From Melitaea cinxia (taxonomy: Eukaryota; Arthropoda; Insecta; Lepidoptera; Nymphalidae), in NCBI RefSeq assembly GCF_905220565.1, contig NC_059415.1, positions 5,447,501 through 5,511,500 of the forward strand: a stretch of DNA of 64,000 nt, in the 5' to 3' direction. Of the stretch, positions 21,028 to 34,929 are shown in pieces (the first letter of the stretch is position 1; every line of letters starts with the position of its first letter). Under the pieces are notes generated by a model that saw only the letters and a list, made by a program, of their open reading frames with translations, was not told where the DNA came from and did not search any database. Made by a program: the position numbers and the translations under genes.

Positions 21028-23445
21028 AACTATTGATTATTGATTAAAATTAAGAGTGTGTTTCAATTCAACATACTCTACAATTATGATATCTTAAATT
21101 GTCATTTTTTGTTTTATTAGCTAGATTTATGGTTGCCATCCTAAATAACTGAAACTGCAGAAATATTTCTAAAAGTCATTATAATCGATAATCACAAAAT
21201 CGAGCTTTTTCTGATAATTATCTTCAAAAATTTACAAAAATAAAACAATTATTATTTTTGTTTTATTGTTTATTTATTTTAATGAAATCAATTTATGTCA
21301 TAAAAACGTCCCAAGTCACTTCATGGCGTAAGTTGAGTAGCTAAAATTGCTATCAAATCGCAAATCAGCTACAGCTAAAATATCAATAGTTCTGCTTCTG
21401 ATGATTCTATGACCAAAAAATACCTTATACCCATTACACATTATTGTTTTTATCAATAAATATGAAAAGCAAACTGATAATTAGCCCCTGACATAAATAA
21501 TAATACATATAATATACATACACGGTCGTCTGTTCCTACGGTAAGCAACTTAATGCTTGAGTTATTTAAATTTACATTTTAAAAATTTGACAGTGAACGA
21601 TGCGCGGTATGTAGCATAATTCGATTATAATCGACATAATGTAGCAACTAAACGTGCGATAATTGTTTAATTATTGCTAATCTTTATTTATTTTATTTAT
21701 TTTTTAAACTGGCAACCTGTGTGAATTTGTAAATGTAAGTTTTGGAACACACTCAAAATTATGGACAATTATGTGCTACATAATTATTTGAATAACGTAG
21801 CTACTAAAGCTATGGATAGTTCGACTAGCATGTAAAACACATTTATGACAAAAAAAACATGCTTATATAAGATTGCCTTTCACTTGTTAAGTCGATTCTA
21901 CACCTAATGTCGTATAGCAATAAATACTATTTTTCAATAAAAACCAAAAAAAAATTGCTCGCAAATAATACACTATATTTTTAATTAAAATTAAAACATG
22001 AATCGACTTAACACTAGCCTACAACTAAAACATTAATATATGCCACAACATTTATACTAAAATATATATAACGGAACTATGTGATAGAAGAAGTAAACAT
22101 ATAGATAAACATAGCTATTTATATAATTTATTAAGATAACAAAGTTGTCTGTTCATTGTAATTCAATTATTCTACTTAGAACCGTAGCTAGAATATGTAA
22201 TAATGCTAATAATAACAGAACTAGTTTAGCATTTATTCCCTGTGTCTTTCAAATTAACAACACAAAACGCACTCCTATTGCACAAGTTGAAAATTAATCT
22301 GCCTTTATTATACAATTACAAAAAAAGAGTCAAATTAATCCTGATAAGAACATTTAACTTTAAAATAAAAAGTAATTACACAACTTATTACACATATGTA
22401 TATCAACTATGACACCAGCCCAGCCTTTGCCATCATTTAAGTCTTCGAAGTTATGTATGTTAGGTGAGTAAATGATTAGTGCTACTATATTACCCTGTTA
22501 TGAATATTAATTTGTTAACTGTACGTTGCAAACGATTAAAGTATGAACGCAGAGTATAGTTCAAGTTGGCCTTGTATATAAGTACCTATATAACCTAAAT
22601 CAGTTCGAGTTATGTTTCAAACTATTAATAATTATTTTATCATTTTCAAGTTTATACTTTTGTTTTACTATTTTTTCCTAGTTCAAAATTACGTGTGTAA
22701 TTTAATTCGTGTAACTGTTGATCTAACTTACCTAGTCTATTCGGAACTTTTTTTAAATAATTTAGAGGCTAATAATATAATAATCTAAATACTGACTGAA
22801 TAAATTATCGCATTTTCTTTATCGATATATTTAAAATTACTATTGTAAAAGTACAGAAAATATTGTGAGTTTAAATTTATAGATTCCCGTTGACTAGTTA
22901 CTTATTTAAATAATTCTTGTTGTTTACATAAAATTTTTGTCTGTCCTACATTCTCTTTAAACTTATATTTGTCTAATATTTGTGCAAATTATATTTAAAA
23001 ATAATCAAGTGTATATACAGAATAATATATTTTATTATAAATATTTATAACTCGAATTTAGATTTAACTATTATAAGATTGGTCCAACGTGGTTCCATTA
23101 TTTATCAAGTCCTCAATTTTTATATATTTCAGATGCCATGTCTTCATAAATTATTAGTTAAACTACCTTTGTTATTTTTCAAGTTGTATTTATTAGTATG
23201 AATTACTATCAGTATGGTATCATTCTATTATTAACTTCTTTTTTTATTACTTTAGCAGTTTCCCATTAATATTATTTTCTGATTTTTTTTTTATTAAAAG
23301 GGGTAAATAAATTGTTTTCAGAATAACAATAAAAGGCATTGGCATCATTAATCATCATAATGATTACTATTGAGTATTTTGCTATAGATGCACTTACTTA
23401 TAGGGCTTTATGGTAAGTCCTGTAAAATATATTCACAAACCAACG
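21028..23445. other. AT-rich convergent intergenic stretch
   Basis: This lies between the 3' ends of UBXN6 and SMC4. No exon-like frame was found. A reverse SINE fragment is at about 21510-21560 ('gtcgtctgttcctacggtaa'), the inverse of the tail of the SINE at 59905-60140. The rest is low-complexity A/T DNA. Confidence 0.5.
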
Positions 23446-23640
23446 CTGTAACACGTTGGCACAACGGTAACAGCGCTGGTTTGTGACTATTGCGCTGGTG
23501 GTCGTGGGTTCGATATCGCTCATGGCAAACATTTGAATAAGCCATACAGATGTTTGTCGTGGTCTGGGCGTTTGTGCTTGTGTTTGCGGATCCCCGATTC
23601 AGGAGGAAATCCTAGTGGGGACCATTTAGTGTGAGGCGTT
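23446..23640 (+). repeat. tRNA-derived SINE
   Basis: The head reads 'cacgttggcacaacggtaac' with an A-box-like TGGCACAACGG and a B-box-like GGTTCGATATC about 45 bp later. It continues 'gccatacagatgtttgtcg', 'tggtctgggcgtttgtgc', and ends in a short TTTATT repeat. A RNA polymerase III promoter structure is inferred. Related copies: 63638-63975 and the interrupted one near 41378-41735. Confidence 0.65.
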
Positions 23641-23870
23641 TATTTATTATTTATTTATAACTATTGTAACATTAAGTTGTTTTAAACGAAAGCCAGCGTG
23701 TATGAGACGATCGTAATTTTTTTGCTCTAAGACTTTTTATATTGTATGTATATGTGGTTCACTTATTTAAAATAAATTTAATTAATGTTTTTGGTATATT
23801 TTATTTTAAAAGCCTTTTCTCGATTTTAAAAGCACCCGACCAAGAACGAAAATGTTTAGTTATTTAGCTG

Positions 23871-24212
23871 GTTGACGACCACTCTGGCGCAGTGTTGTTT
23901 GCCTAAACACCGGCGGTTGCGGGTTCGGTGCCCGCTTGGAATGGGTATTTGTGCCTTTACAAATGTTTGTTGCCGGTCCGGGTATCTGTCCTTGTGGGTA
24001 TCTCCACCGTGCCTCGGAGAGCACACTAACCCGTCGGTCCCAAAGAGGTCGGTCTCAGTTGTTATCATGTACACCTGATAGCGATCGTTACTCATAGTAG
24101 GGAATATATCTGCCAACCCGCATTGCAGCAGCGTGGTGGATTAAGCTCGATCCTTCTCCTACACGGGGAAAGAGGCCTATGCCCTGTAGTGGGAGATTAC
24201 AGGCTGAAGCGA
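23871..24212 (+). repeat. tRNA-derived SINE, near full length
   Basis: The head has 'actctggcgcagtg' and B-box GGTTCGGTGCC. The body has 'gtgcctcggagagcac', 'gttatcatgtacacctgat' and 'agcagcgtggtggattaagc'. The tail is 'cctatgccctgtagtggg' then 'ttacaggctgaagcg'. Copies with the same layout are at 50733-51062 and 63638-63975. ORFs in both strands here are fortuitous. Confidence 0.7.
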
Positions 24213-25613
24213 ATCAATTCTTGTTGCCTCTTTTGTCTCATAAAATTTCATACAATTAGGATGCAATGCAACAAGAAATTCCTTAAACATACAATGGCTA
24301 GTCACTTTAAATACGCTAGTATTCAAATTAGTCGTAAATAACGTAGAAAAGATTAAATAATAGATATATTTGATGCGAAAACTGATTTTATTCCTTATTT
24401 GATATACTTGCAGGCTTGGCGAACTTCATACCACCTAACAATCAGTAAATGTCGTGTTACCTCTTAACTTAGCAACGCCTCTTGGCTAATTTGTAAAACG
24501 CACTTTTGAATCAACATTTTACAAATTAAAATTATACCTACTTGTTTAGATAAATTAATAATAGTTAAAATCAAGTTATCACAGATTTGGAAAGTTAAAG
24601 TTACTCTTAAAAAATCATAATGAGAACGCTTGTCTGAAAGATTTGTTTCAACGGTCAATTTAAACACGGCGTTCTAATTTACTACGATTTTATTGGTTGG
24701 GGCGTGATTAAGCTGTGACAGCGATGACTCACTATTATGGTGACACGAATTATATTTAAAAAAAAAAAAAAATAGAAAAATAATTAAGTTTGAGATAAGT
24801 CCTATCTGGTATTTGTAATGTGTATTTATTTAAATATATTTTGAATAAGAATTTATTGTTCTGTATTAATAATAGGTATCATAATTGAAAGAACAACGAA
24901 ATGGGAAATTGGAATAAAAAAAGCTATGAATAATAAGTAATTATTTATTTATACAAACTTTTTAACTATCATTAAAAAAAAAAAAGTTACAAAAAAGCAC
25001 ATTCTTAGAGAAATATTCTTAAGAAATAAATTTTATTTTATTTGTAGTCGATATTAACTATTCCTATACTTTACATTAAAATATATATGACACATGCAAT
25101 ATAACAAAAAGGAATAGAAACTAATGGATAAAAATATTAAATCTACAGTTAGTAGATACTCAGAGGTAGTTTTTATAAATATTAAAATTTGATCAATTTG
25201 CAGGTACATACTCTGAAAAAATATTTTTTCGGTGATTTTATAGAACAGATGTGGCCAATTCTTGTATTTATAGTTAACAAAAGTAAAAATGTGATAAAAT
25301 TTTATTCAATAACTATAGTTATACATTTAGGCATTGTTTATTTTTATACAGTTAGAGGCAAAACTTTACACAAATGTAATTTAATGGAAAATAAAATTTC
25401 TTTTAGATTTGCTGAAAATTTTCAAAATTGTCATTCACTGAAACTTCTACAGCGGCTTAAATATTTGAAAAAATACTAAGAGAAACTTAGCTCGTCTCAA
25501 ATAAAGACCCTTAACAAATGATACTTATTTACAATGAACTTACTCAAAAGAAGTAGAATTTCAAATTTCAATCCGTTTGCATTCAAGAATTAAAAAAAAT
25601 TGACACTAGGAAT
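24213..25613. other. AT-rich stretch up to the SMC4 3' end
   Basis: No gene or clear repeat was recognised. ORFs of up to 96 codons are consistent with chance in AT-rich DNA. Confidence 0.5.
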
Positions 25614-25619
25614 TTTATT
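25614..25619 (-). terminator. SMC4 polyadenylation signal
   Basis: On the minus strand this reads AATAAA, about 115 bases after the SMC4 stop codon (25734-25736). It is the first canonical hexamer downstream of the stop. Confidence 0.6.
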
Positions 25620-25733
25620 GATAAAACACGCCTTGAACACAACATTTTACCATGTACAGTTTCAATACTAAAATTAAGTAGTTTTTTTTTTTCTAAAAAA
25701 AACATGTACTAAACTGAAACAAACACAAGTGTG

Positions 25734-28700
25734 TTATGTCATAACATCCGTTGCAGTTTGTTCGGGTAACTTATTTTCGATGGTGACTGACTTCGTACAA
25801 TCTTCAGTTTTGTAGATACCCACCAGACGGTTTGAAACTTCAAACATATTATATCTTAACGATATTATGATAAATTGTGCGTTTTTCGTGCGTTCCTGAA
25901 ATAAATAAAGATTTTTTTTTTAATAAGCAAATAAGTAAACACACTGAATGGTCCCCCAGTAGTATTCACTTGTGTCTACAAAATTAAAAAAAAATTGTGT
26001 AAGAACAGATTTGATTAAAAAAATTATGATAATAATTTAAAATAAAATTGATATCATATATATTAATACGCTAAGGTTAAGATGTTTGCCTCCCTCTTTA
26101 GAAAAAATCCTAACAATTACTCCACATAAATTATACATCATTTTATAGATAATTGATTGCTCTACCGGCATCAACGACTAAAAAAATTATTATTGCTTTT
26201 GTTTTTGTAAATTAATTCATTATTAAAATTATATAATTGACGGCTTTAATTTTGAAACAACGTCAACATGATTGACGGTCGGTAATTTTTTTGTCCAATG
26301 TCAAATAAACTCACGTATAAATACTTTTTTGTAATTTTGTTAAGTGATAATTATCATACTTATATAGTGCGAATTATTTGCATGGGCATAGCTAGCATAA
26401 CTTAATCTATTAAAAAAAATTGGAGCATAGTCAGTCAATAATGCTTTAAATATATATTGACAGACAGACATATCTCAAAAAAAAACAAAAATTTACATTA
26501 GTTTAGCCCGCCTAAAATTTCATGAATCCAAATCTAAATTTAAAAATGCTGCATTTAGGTTAGGATTCATGTGTTTATCTTTATGTCGTATCTTTAGGAC
26601 TGTCACGACTCTAAATAAATATATTTCTACGCGCAAAACATGACTTGAAGTCCATCACTATGTATTACTAACCACTAAAATAACTTTTTTAAGTTATTTT
26701 AAAGAGATTTTACCTTAATATAATTAGCAACAATAGACACATTTTTGAAGTCTAAAGCTGCATCGATTTCATCCATAACATACAATGGAGTTGGTTTATA
26801 ATAATGTAAAGCAAACACTAGAGCAAGGGACGATAGAGTCTTCTCTCCTCCGGATAAGTTTGATATATTTTTCCAAGATTTATTAGGTGGTCGAACACTG
26901 AAAAAAAAATATATACAAATAAATACATTTTAGTGTTGTATTACATTAAATGCTGTGGTTACGGATGCTATGTGGTTACGGCAGTAAGAATATAACCACC
27001 CCCTCTCTTCCCGTGGAGTAAGAGTCCGTAATAGGCGACTAAGGGATAACACAGTTCCACTACCACGTTGGAACTTAAAAAGTCGACCGATGGCGGGATA
27101 ACCATCCAACTGCTGGCTTTGAAATACACAGGCTGAAGACGGGCAGCAGGGTCTTCGGTGCGACAAATCTAGACATATATATAATTGAGTAGTCGAAATT
27201 TATATACGCACATAACTTCCTAAAGACTGTCAGCTAGTTTTTTTGAAGTCAAGATGTTTAAGGGTGAAATTTGGTTTGTAAAATTTTGCATTGACTTATA
27301 TTTGTACTTTAAATATATGCAGATGCTGTACCGATTTTAAAATATTTACTAGAATTAATTACTTTTCATAGCACTATAATTATGCGAATTTTTAAATTAA
27401 TTAAAATTTAGTATTTATTCATAATTAAAATTTAAAAGGTTTATATTTAATTACAAACAATGTATATCACAGTGAAAAATTAATATCAATACTAACAATA
27501 ATAAAAATATATAAAATACCTGAATATAATTCCCTCGGTGAAAGGATCCAATGAATCTACGAGCTCTAACTCAGCGTCCCCACCTAATGTTATCATTTGA
27601 TACATTTCTTTCAGTTTACTGGTTATTGTGTTAAAACCTATAAAAACAAAAACAATATCTAACATTTAAAAATCAATCAAATTAATATGAGCTAAATATC
27701 TCTATCAATTTTCATTGCATTTAATTTGAAATATTGATATCGCTCAAAATCTGGAGCAGCCCGACTGGGAATGTACCTTGGTCTTACAGATCACAGCTAA
27801 AAGAATCTGATCTCAAGAAGTGTTGTGTTCCTGTGTGAGTAAGGTGGAGACTCCTGAGAAGGATCGGGGTTAAGGTCGGCTACAATAGCGAGCTTAGGTA
27901 AAAGATATTAAACTAATCTCTCTAAAATCATATGTTTAAGCCTATTTTATGAAACCTAAATTATAAATCAATTTCTTTAACATTTTTGAATATCATATCA
28001 AATGTTCCAGCGGGGATCGAACCTGCGTCTCCGACTGACCGTGTCGGTGCTCTAGCCAATTATGCTATGGAACGATGTACCCGCTAGATCGATATTTTTG
28101 ATATGATGATTTTATTTTCGGTTTAAGCGAACCGTGGCGCCGTCTATAGTGAATTCTTGACAGAAACCCGTAACTATTCAAAGTTTCATATTACAATGAA
28201 AATCTTTGACAGGAGACGACACCATGCTATTTTTAATAGATACGATTTATTTCTTTAGTTAAAATAAATTCAAAATTTTGAACATTTTTTTTTTACTTTT
28301 TATTTCTGCCTTTTACGCGCGGCAGCTTACCATCAAAAGGACCGACCCTTCTTTTAGGACTTGTTTTTTGGTAAAAAAAAATAAATTATTCTTACCACTT
28401 AAAAAGTCAGTGGTCCTCTTTTTCTTAAGCTGGTCGAACAACGCTCTCATCTCGTTACGTTTTGTAGTTATCTCGTCGAGTTCTGCGGCTCGCTTTAAGT
28501 ATAACTCCTCTTTAGTTCTGTAGTCCTAGTAACAAAAATATTTCATTTAGTTACAGGAAAATAAAATTTTAGAAACTTTACATTGTTTATTTTTTAAGAT
28601 ACTGCTAGCTTTTTATCCAATAACATGACAATGGTACTAAGGTGGAATAGCATGGGGTTAAAACATCTTTTAGAAATAAATTTCCAAAAATTTTTTATAT

Positions 28701-31700
28701 ATTTGTTTGGGCCAACTATTATTTATGTCCACAAATTGAACACATTGTGGACTATAAGAAGGCCTTTGATTCGATTGAGATATGGGTTGTGCTACGGGCT
28801 CTCCAGAAGTGAGGTGCAAAGTGGACTGCAGGTACGTCGAGGTGCTGAGGTATTGATACTCTAACGCCACAATGTCGGTCCGATTACAGGGCCACAGCTC
28901 GAAGCCAATACTACTTCAGCGAGGCGTGAGGCAATTGGATGTTATATCTCCGAAGCTGTTTACCGCTGCGTTGAAGGACGCTTTTAAGTTTCTGGACTGG
29001 AAAGGATTCGGCATCAACATCAATGGCGAGTCCCTCACCCACCTCCGTTTTGCCGATGACGTAGTCCTTATGGCTGAGACCTGGGAGGACCTGAGCACAA
29101 TGTTCGAGCATCTCAACAGTGTTTCCCAAATAATGGGTTTTAAACTGAACATAGACAAGACGAAAATTATGTCGAACTTTTATGTCACACCCGCTCCAGT
29201 TCGTATTGGGAAGACTGTTCTTGAAGTTGTTGACCATTACATATACCTAGGATAGTCAATTCAGTTAGGTAAATCCAACTTCGAGAAAGAGATCTCTCGC
29301 CGAATCCAACTCGGATGGGCAGCGTTCGGAAAACTACGGAAAATCTTTTCGTCCAATATCCCGCAGTGTCTGAAGACGAGTCTTCAACCAGTGTGTGTTG
29401 CCAGTGATGACATATGGATCCGCAAGGTGGTCGCTAAATATAGGCCTCATAAGAAGGCTCAGTCGCTCAGCGGGCGATGGAGAGGTCAATGCTCGGTATT
29501 TCCTTACGTGATAGAGTAAGGAATGAGGAGATCCATATTTGTTAGCGAGAAGAACGTGGTGTGAAGAATTACGTCCGCCATCGAAAAGGGAGAATCCTCC
29601 AACCAGACGGTTGTTGTGTCTGGTGGGCTACCGGCCCGACGGTTGTTGTCGGGATCTTGTATATATACTTAATCACTTTGAAAACTCTGATAGCGCGATG
29701 TAGCATACGTCAGTTTTCTTCAATTACGTAGTTTTTAGTCGTTCGTATTTCGCGCGATAGATGTCGCCACACATAGGAGAACCAGGGTAACCGACATTTC
29801 TCTAAGGATCGCACAGCTGAAGTGGCAATAGGCGATGGGGTGGAAAGGTTCTCAGGAAGCGTTGGCAGGCCACGAGGAGGACCGGCGGTCTGGTCCGGGT
29901 CGGGATGCGTGCTGCGCAGGACCGGTCGGCGTGGAAAGCATTAGGGGAGGCTTATGCTCAGCAGAGGGCGTCCGTGAGCTAATGTGATGATATGATGATG
30001 ATGAAATTGAAGACAATGTAAATTATAAAAATTAAATTTTTCAAAGAGCCGTATAAATAATTGTGTTTGCAAAAAACCGACTTCAATTACATCGACGAGT
30101 AATACAACGTGGATCGACGAAAAAATAATCAAGTAACTACATGTTATCAAAGATTACTCAAAAAGTAGTTATCAGATCTCAATAAAATTTATATGCGACC
30201 ACATGACAAATATCAGCTTTCGATTAAATTAAAAATTATTAAAATCGGTACACCCAGTAAAAAGTTATTGCGGATTTTCAAGAGTTTCCCTCGATTTATC
30301 TGGGATCCCATCATCAGATCCTGGTTTCCTTATCATGGTACTAAACTAGGGATATCTCCTTTCTAACGAAAAAAGAATTATCAAAATCGGTATATCCAGT
30401 AAAAAGTTATGCGGTATAATACAACGTAGGTCGACGAAAAAAGCGTGAAGTAAAAACGCATTATTAGATATAACTCGAAAAGTAGTTGTTAGATCTCAAA
30501 TAAATTTAAATGGGACCAATTGACACACACCACCTTTTGATTAAAAAAAAAATGTCGAAATCGGTCCACCCGGTCAAAAGTTCTGATGTAACATACATAA
30601 AAAAAAAAAAAAAAAAAAAACAGTCGAATTGAGAACCTCCTCCTTTTTTGGAAGTCGGTTAAAAATACAGTTGAATTGAGAAACTCCTCCTTTTTTGGAA
30701 GTCGGTTAAAAAGTGATAAAAATCTCTAAACTTTTTGCTATGTTAGACGGTTCTAAATTAATAAAAATCCTTATATGTATTTACTTGTATATTTCATTTA
30801 TAAATATATAATAACGAACGTGCTTGAGATCACACAACTGAAGTAAAACTTCTTTAGTTGCCCCTACACTAATATAAGGAACGTCACTCTCTCTTACTAT
30901 CTTCACTAACTTATATCTCCCTCTCAACTGCCGTTCGCCTTGATCACACTTTTCGTAACGTTCTCGTCACGCATTTACCAGCTTACTCCCCAATTCAAGC
31001 GTGCGCAAAGAAGTTTTAGTTAAAAATTTATTATTTTTTTTACAGTTCATAAATGTTATAGTTACATAGAACTTTTTTTTTTCTTCTTTAAATTAATACT
31101 TCTTGCACTGTTTGTCTCACTGTATGAAACACTTTCTCGTAACCATGGGTTGACTGGAAGAGATCTCTTTCAGAGATTAGTCCACTTTTAACATAAATCT
31201 TATAATTGTTATGTTTCTGTATGCTTCTTTAAGTGCAATAAAGTTATATGTATAAAATAAACAACAATTCATACAAAGCACTAAAGTTAGGCCTAACTTT
31301 AGTAGTATTAGTTATAACATCTCACAATTCATTGAACTCGATACCTGTATAGCCTGCAAGTTAGGTTTTTTATCTCCAATTCTGGCCTTCTGAGCTGCCA
31401 GTCTATTCCTCAACTCATCCACTTGACATTCTTCTAGATCTTCAGCAGAATGCCTGACGAGGGGTTTTGGTCTCTCGATACCTTGGACTCCGTCTAAACC
31501 AGGGTCTTCCAGCTTTAATGTTGTTAGCTGCAATTTAATTATTAAATTATACTAATATTAATTTATTTTTTCACTATTTTACCAGCAGTCATTACACTAA
31601 AACATTCATTGCAAAAAAGAACATAGAACCTATTGACAATCACAAATTATTAATATTGTAAAGAAGTGTCTTTGTGGGGTCTCTAATCTATATATAAAAT

Positions 31701-34700
31701 TCTCGTGTCACAATGTTAGCTGTGTGGCTCCAGCATTAAATAATATAGAGGCGACTAAGGGATAATACAGTTCCACTACCACCTTGGAACTTATAAAGCC
31801 GACCGATGATGGGATAACCATTAAACTGCTGGCTCTCAAACACACAGGCCGAAGACGGGCAGCAGCGTCTTCAGTACGAAAAAGCCAGTACTGCGGTCAT
31901 CAACCCGCCTGCCCAGCGTGGTGACTATGGGCAACACACTTGAGTTCACGCCATTCTTGGCGCGAGCTTGTGGAGGCCTATGTCCAGCAGTGGACTGCGA
32001 TAGGCTAAAATGATGAATGTTAGTTAAAATACTCCTCTGAAATGGCTGGACCGATTTAATGAAATTTTGTGTGCATATCGGGTAGGTCTGAGAATCAGCC
32101 AACATTTATTTTTCATACTCTAAGTTATAAGGGGGGGGGGGGGGGTTAAGGGGATTAATAACATATATGGCAAAACAACGTTTGCGGGGTTAGTGTGGGT
32201 TATAATATTATTTTACTGTTATTATATATATTAACTACAATAATATAGACTATAAAAATCATGTTACCAAAAACAACAGAATTCAAATATAGCTTTTGAA
32301 GCCTACTTGTAGAGTAAGTTTTGAAACAAACCTCTTTTTCCCACATTGGTATTTTCGTAGTACAGTCTTGTACTGATTTCTCCATTTTGCTAACAGCATT
32401 ATTTGCTTCTAATCTTTCACTTTTTGCCTTATTTTCCTTACTCTGTAATCGTGCTATCTCTTGACGTAGATCAGAAAATTCACCGGTGCCTTCACTGATT
32501 TGTATTTCTAGCTGTAAAAATTAACACAACCTTAATTATTATGTATTTACAAAATCTTGGAATGCCTTCTTACTTTTTAACCGACTTCGAAAAAAATGAA
32601 GCTATCAGTTTGACTTGTTTGTATGTGATATTGTTGGAATTGGATATGATAATATATTTAGGCTTTCAAGCAAGTGTGCTAATTTTCGTAAGCTTGTGTA
32701 TGTTTGTCCACAAATTTTACGAAACTTTTGTTTTGATATATGTGTATCTACATATTTCTGAAGGTTACATGTATAGCAGGTATCTAGGTAAAAGGTAATT
32801 TATTTACTTTTGAAGTGTAACTTTATACGCACGCTTGACTTGGGAAGTAAGCTGGTGAATGCGTGACGAGAGCGTTACGAAAAGTAAGATCGGGTGAGAC
32901 GAACGGAAGTTAAAAGGGAGAGCGTAAGTTTTACTTCAGTCGTTTGGTTTTATACCACCAGCACACTTTTTTTAAATCTAATTTAATTTTACATTTTCTG
33001 AAGTTTAAGTTTTATGTCTTGGAAACATTAATAATATTCCTAAAGGCCTTGAGATTACTTAGAGTTATCTTAAATGTATTTGTGAATAAAAACTACTAGG
33101 AATGCATAAAATAGAGACAGTTATTTCTTTGTTTGATACTGTATGATCCTGCATATTTTCCTAATAAGCAATTACTTGGGTAATCAATTTTGAGGCTAAA
33201 AATAGAACCATAAATATATTTTTTTTGCAATTTCCATTTTTATAATTACGGTATATAACAGCTATAATACAAATATCTAGAATATTTTAATACCTCCTCA
33301 AAATCCTTCTGCAACTGTCCATTGTCTAGGGTAAGTTGTTTCTTCTGATTGTTTAAATTTTCCAAGTTCTTTTCAGTCTCTTTAAGATCGGTTTCCATTT
33401 GATTTATTTTGTCCTTTGACTTCTTAGCATTTCTAAAAAAATATTTTTTTTTAGTTTTTAATTCTCCTAGTTAGTAACAAACGACACATCTTTACAATGC
33501 AACCCAATTTATCAAACATCAATCAATCACTTCAGCCTATAGCAGTTCACTGGACATAGGCCTCTACAAGTTCGCGCCAAAAATGGCATGATGTGTGTTG
33601 CCCATAGTCACTGCGCTGGTAAGGCGGGTTAGTGACCGCAGGGCCAACCCAATTTAGATTATAGACTATTCTATGGACTCACCTAATGCTAGTATTAATA
33701 GCGACGCGTAGTTTAGTCATCTCGGTTGATATTTTGTCTATTTTCTTATTTAACTCGTCGACATTCTTCTGTAAATCTTTGACTTTGTTACCAGCTACCG
33801 CTGCAATCTGCGCATCGACGCCATGGACTTCTTTCTCGACCTATAATTTTTTTTTTATATATATAAATAAAGAAATAAGTATAAATTATGTAAATTCAAT
33901 TTGAAACACACAGCAGCATCAATTACAGGTAGGTGTAGTGATCACAATTGGCAATCAATCACAGATTGGTGTAGAGATCACAGAGATTGGCAATCAAACA
34001 AAGGTTTCTGCAAAGGTTTCTGTAGTGATCGCAGAGATTGGCAATCAACCACAGGTTATTATAACGATTATAGAAATAGAAAACTCAAACACAGATTGGT
34101 GTATTGATCACAGTGATTGGCAATCAATAACCGGTTGGCGTAATGATCACAGCAATTCAGTTCGTTCACCTTTCCAGAAATATTATATTTGGATAAGTCA
34201 TACAGATACGTCGTGATCTGGGCGTTTGTGTTGCATATCTCTGGACCTAATAAGTAATTTTATGTTACAGAAGACAATTAAATGTGAAGTTTTTATTTAT
34301 TTTTCATACTGTAAAACAATTGTACTTATTTTACTTAATATAAATAAAATAAATGTACCTCCCCAGCATCATATCTTGCTTTATTTAATTTCTCTTCAGC
34401 ATTTTTTAAGTTCTGTTCCAGTTTCGCGGTATGTCTCGCATCCACTTTACTTGAAGCCACTTTACTCTCTTGCTGTTTTATTTGACTCTGAAAGGGAATC
34501 ATTTTAATCAATAATAATAAAAACGAACTTATTGTGATCAATCCAGCCTATTTCCAAAACGATTAAATTTAATTTAAACTACTATTATTGTAAAGGATTC
34601 GCGGCTAACAGCGAGTATTAAAAAATATATATAAATCAAACTAACCTTCAAAGCCGGTATTTGTTCTGTCAAACTTTTTAGTTCAATATCCAACTTATGT

Positions 34701-34897
34701 AACGTTGTTTTACCTTCACGCGTACTCCTTTGAATAGACGCTAAGGATTCTTCTAGATTCGATTGTTCGGTACGTAGTTCATTCAATCTATAAATGTGAA
34801 ACAAAACATTTTAATTAATCTTATAATTCATTCAATCATTTTAATTAATTATAATGTCACACTAGTTGCAATAGAAGAAGAAGAAGAAGAAGAAGAA

Positions 34898-34929
<32 letters not shown>

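Noticed and set aside
23856..24116. ORFs on both strands
   Set aside because: They lie in a SINE; a similar antisense frame recurs in the SINE at 63558-63878.
28010..28080. Possible tRNA gene on the minus strand
   Set aside because: Same repeat family as 17422-17686, with a mismatched T-stem; not a genuine tRNA.
33901..34216. Two overlapping plus ORFs of 68 and 92 codons
   Set aside because: They are kept open by the 39-bp minisatellite, antisense within SMC4.
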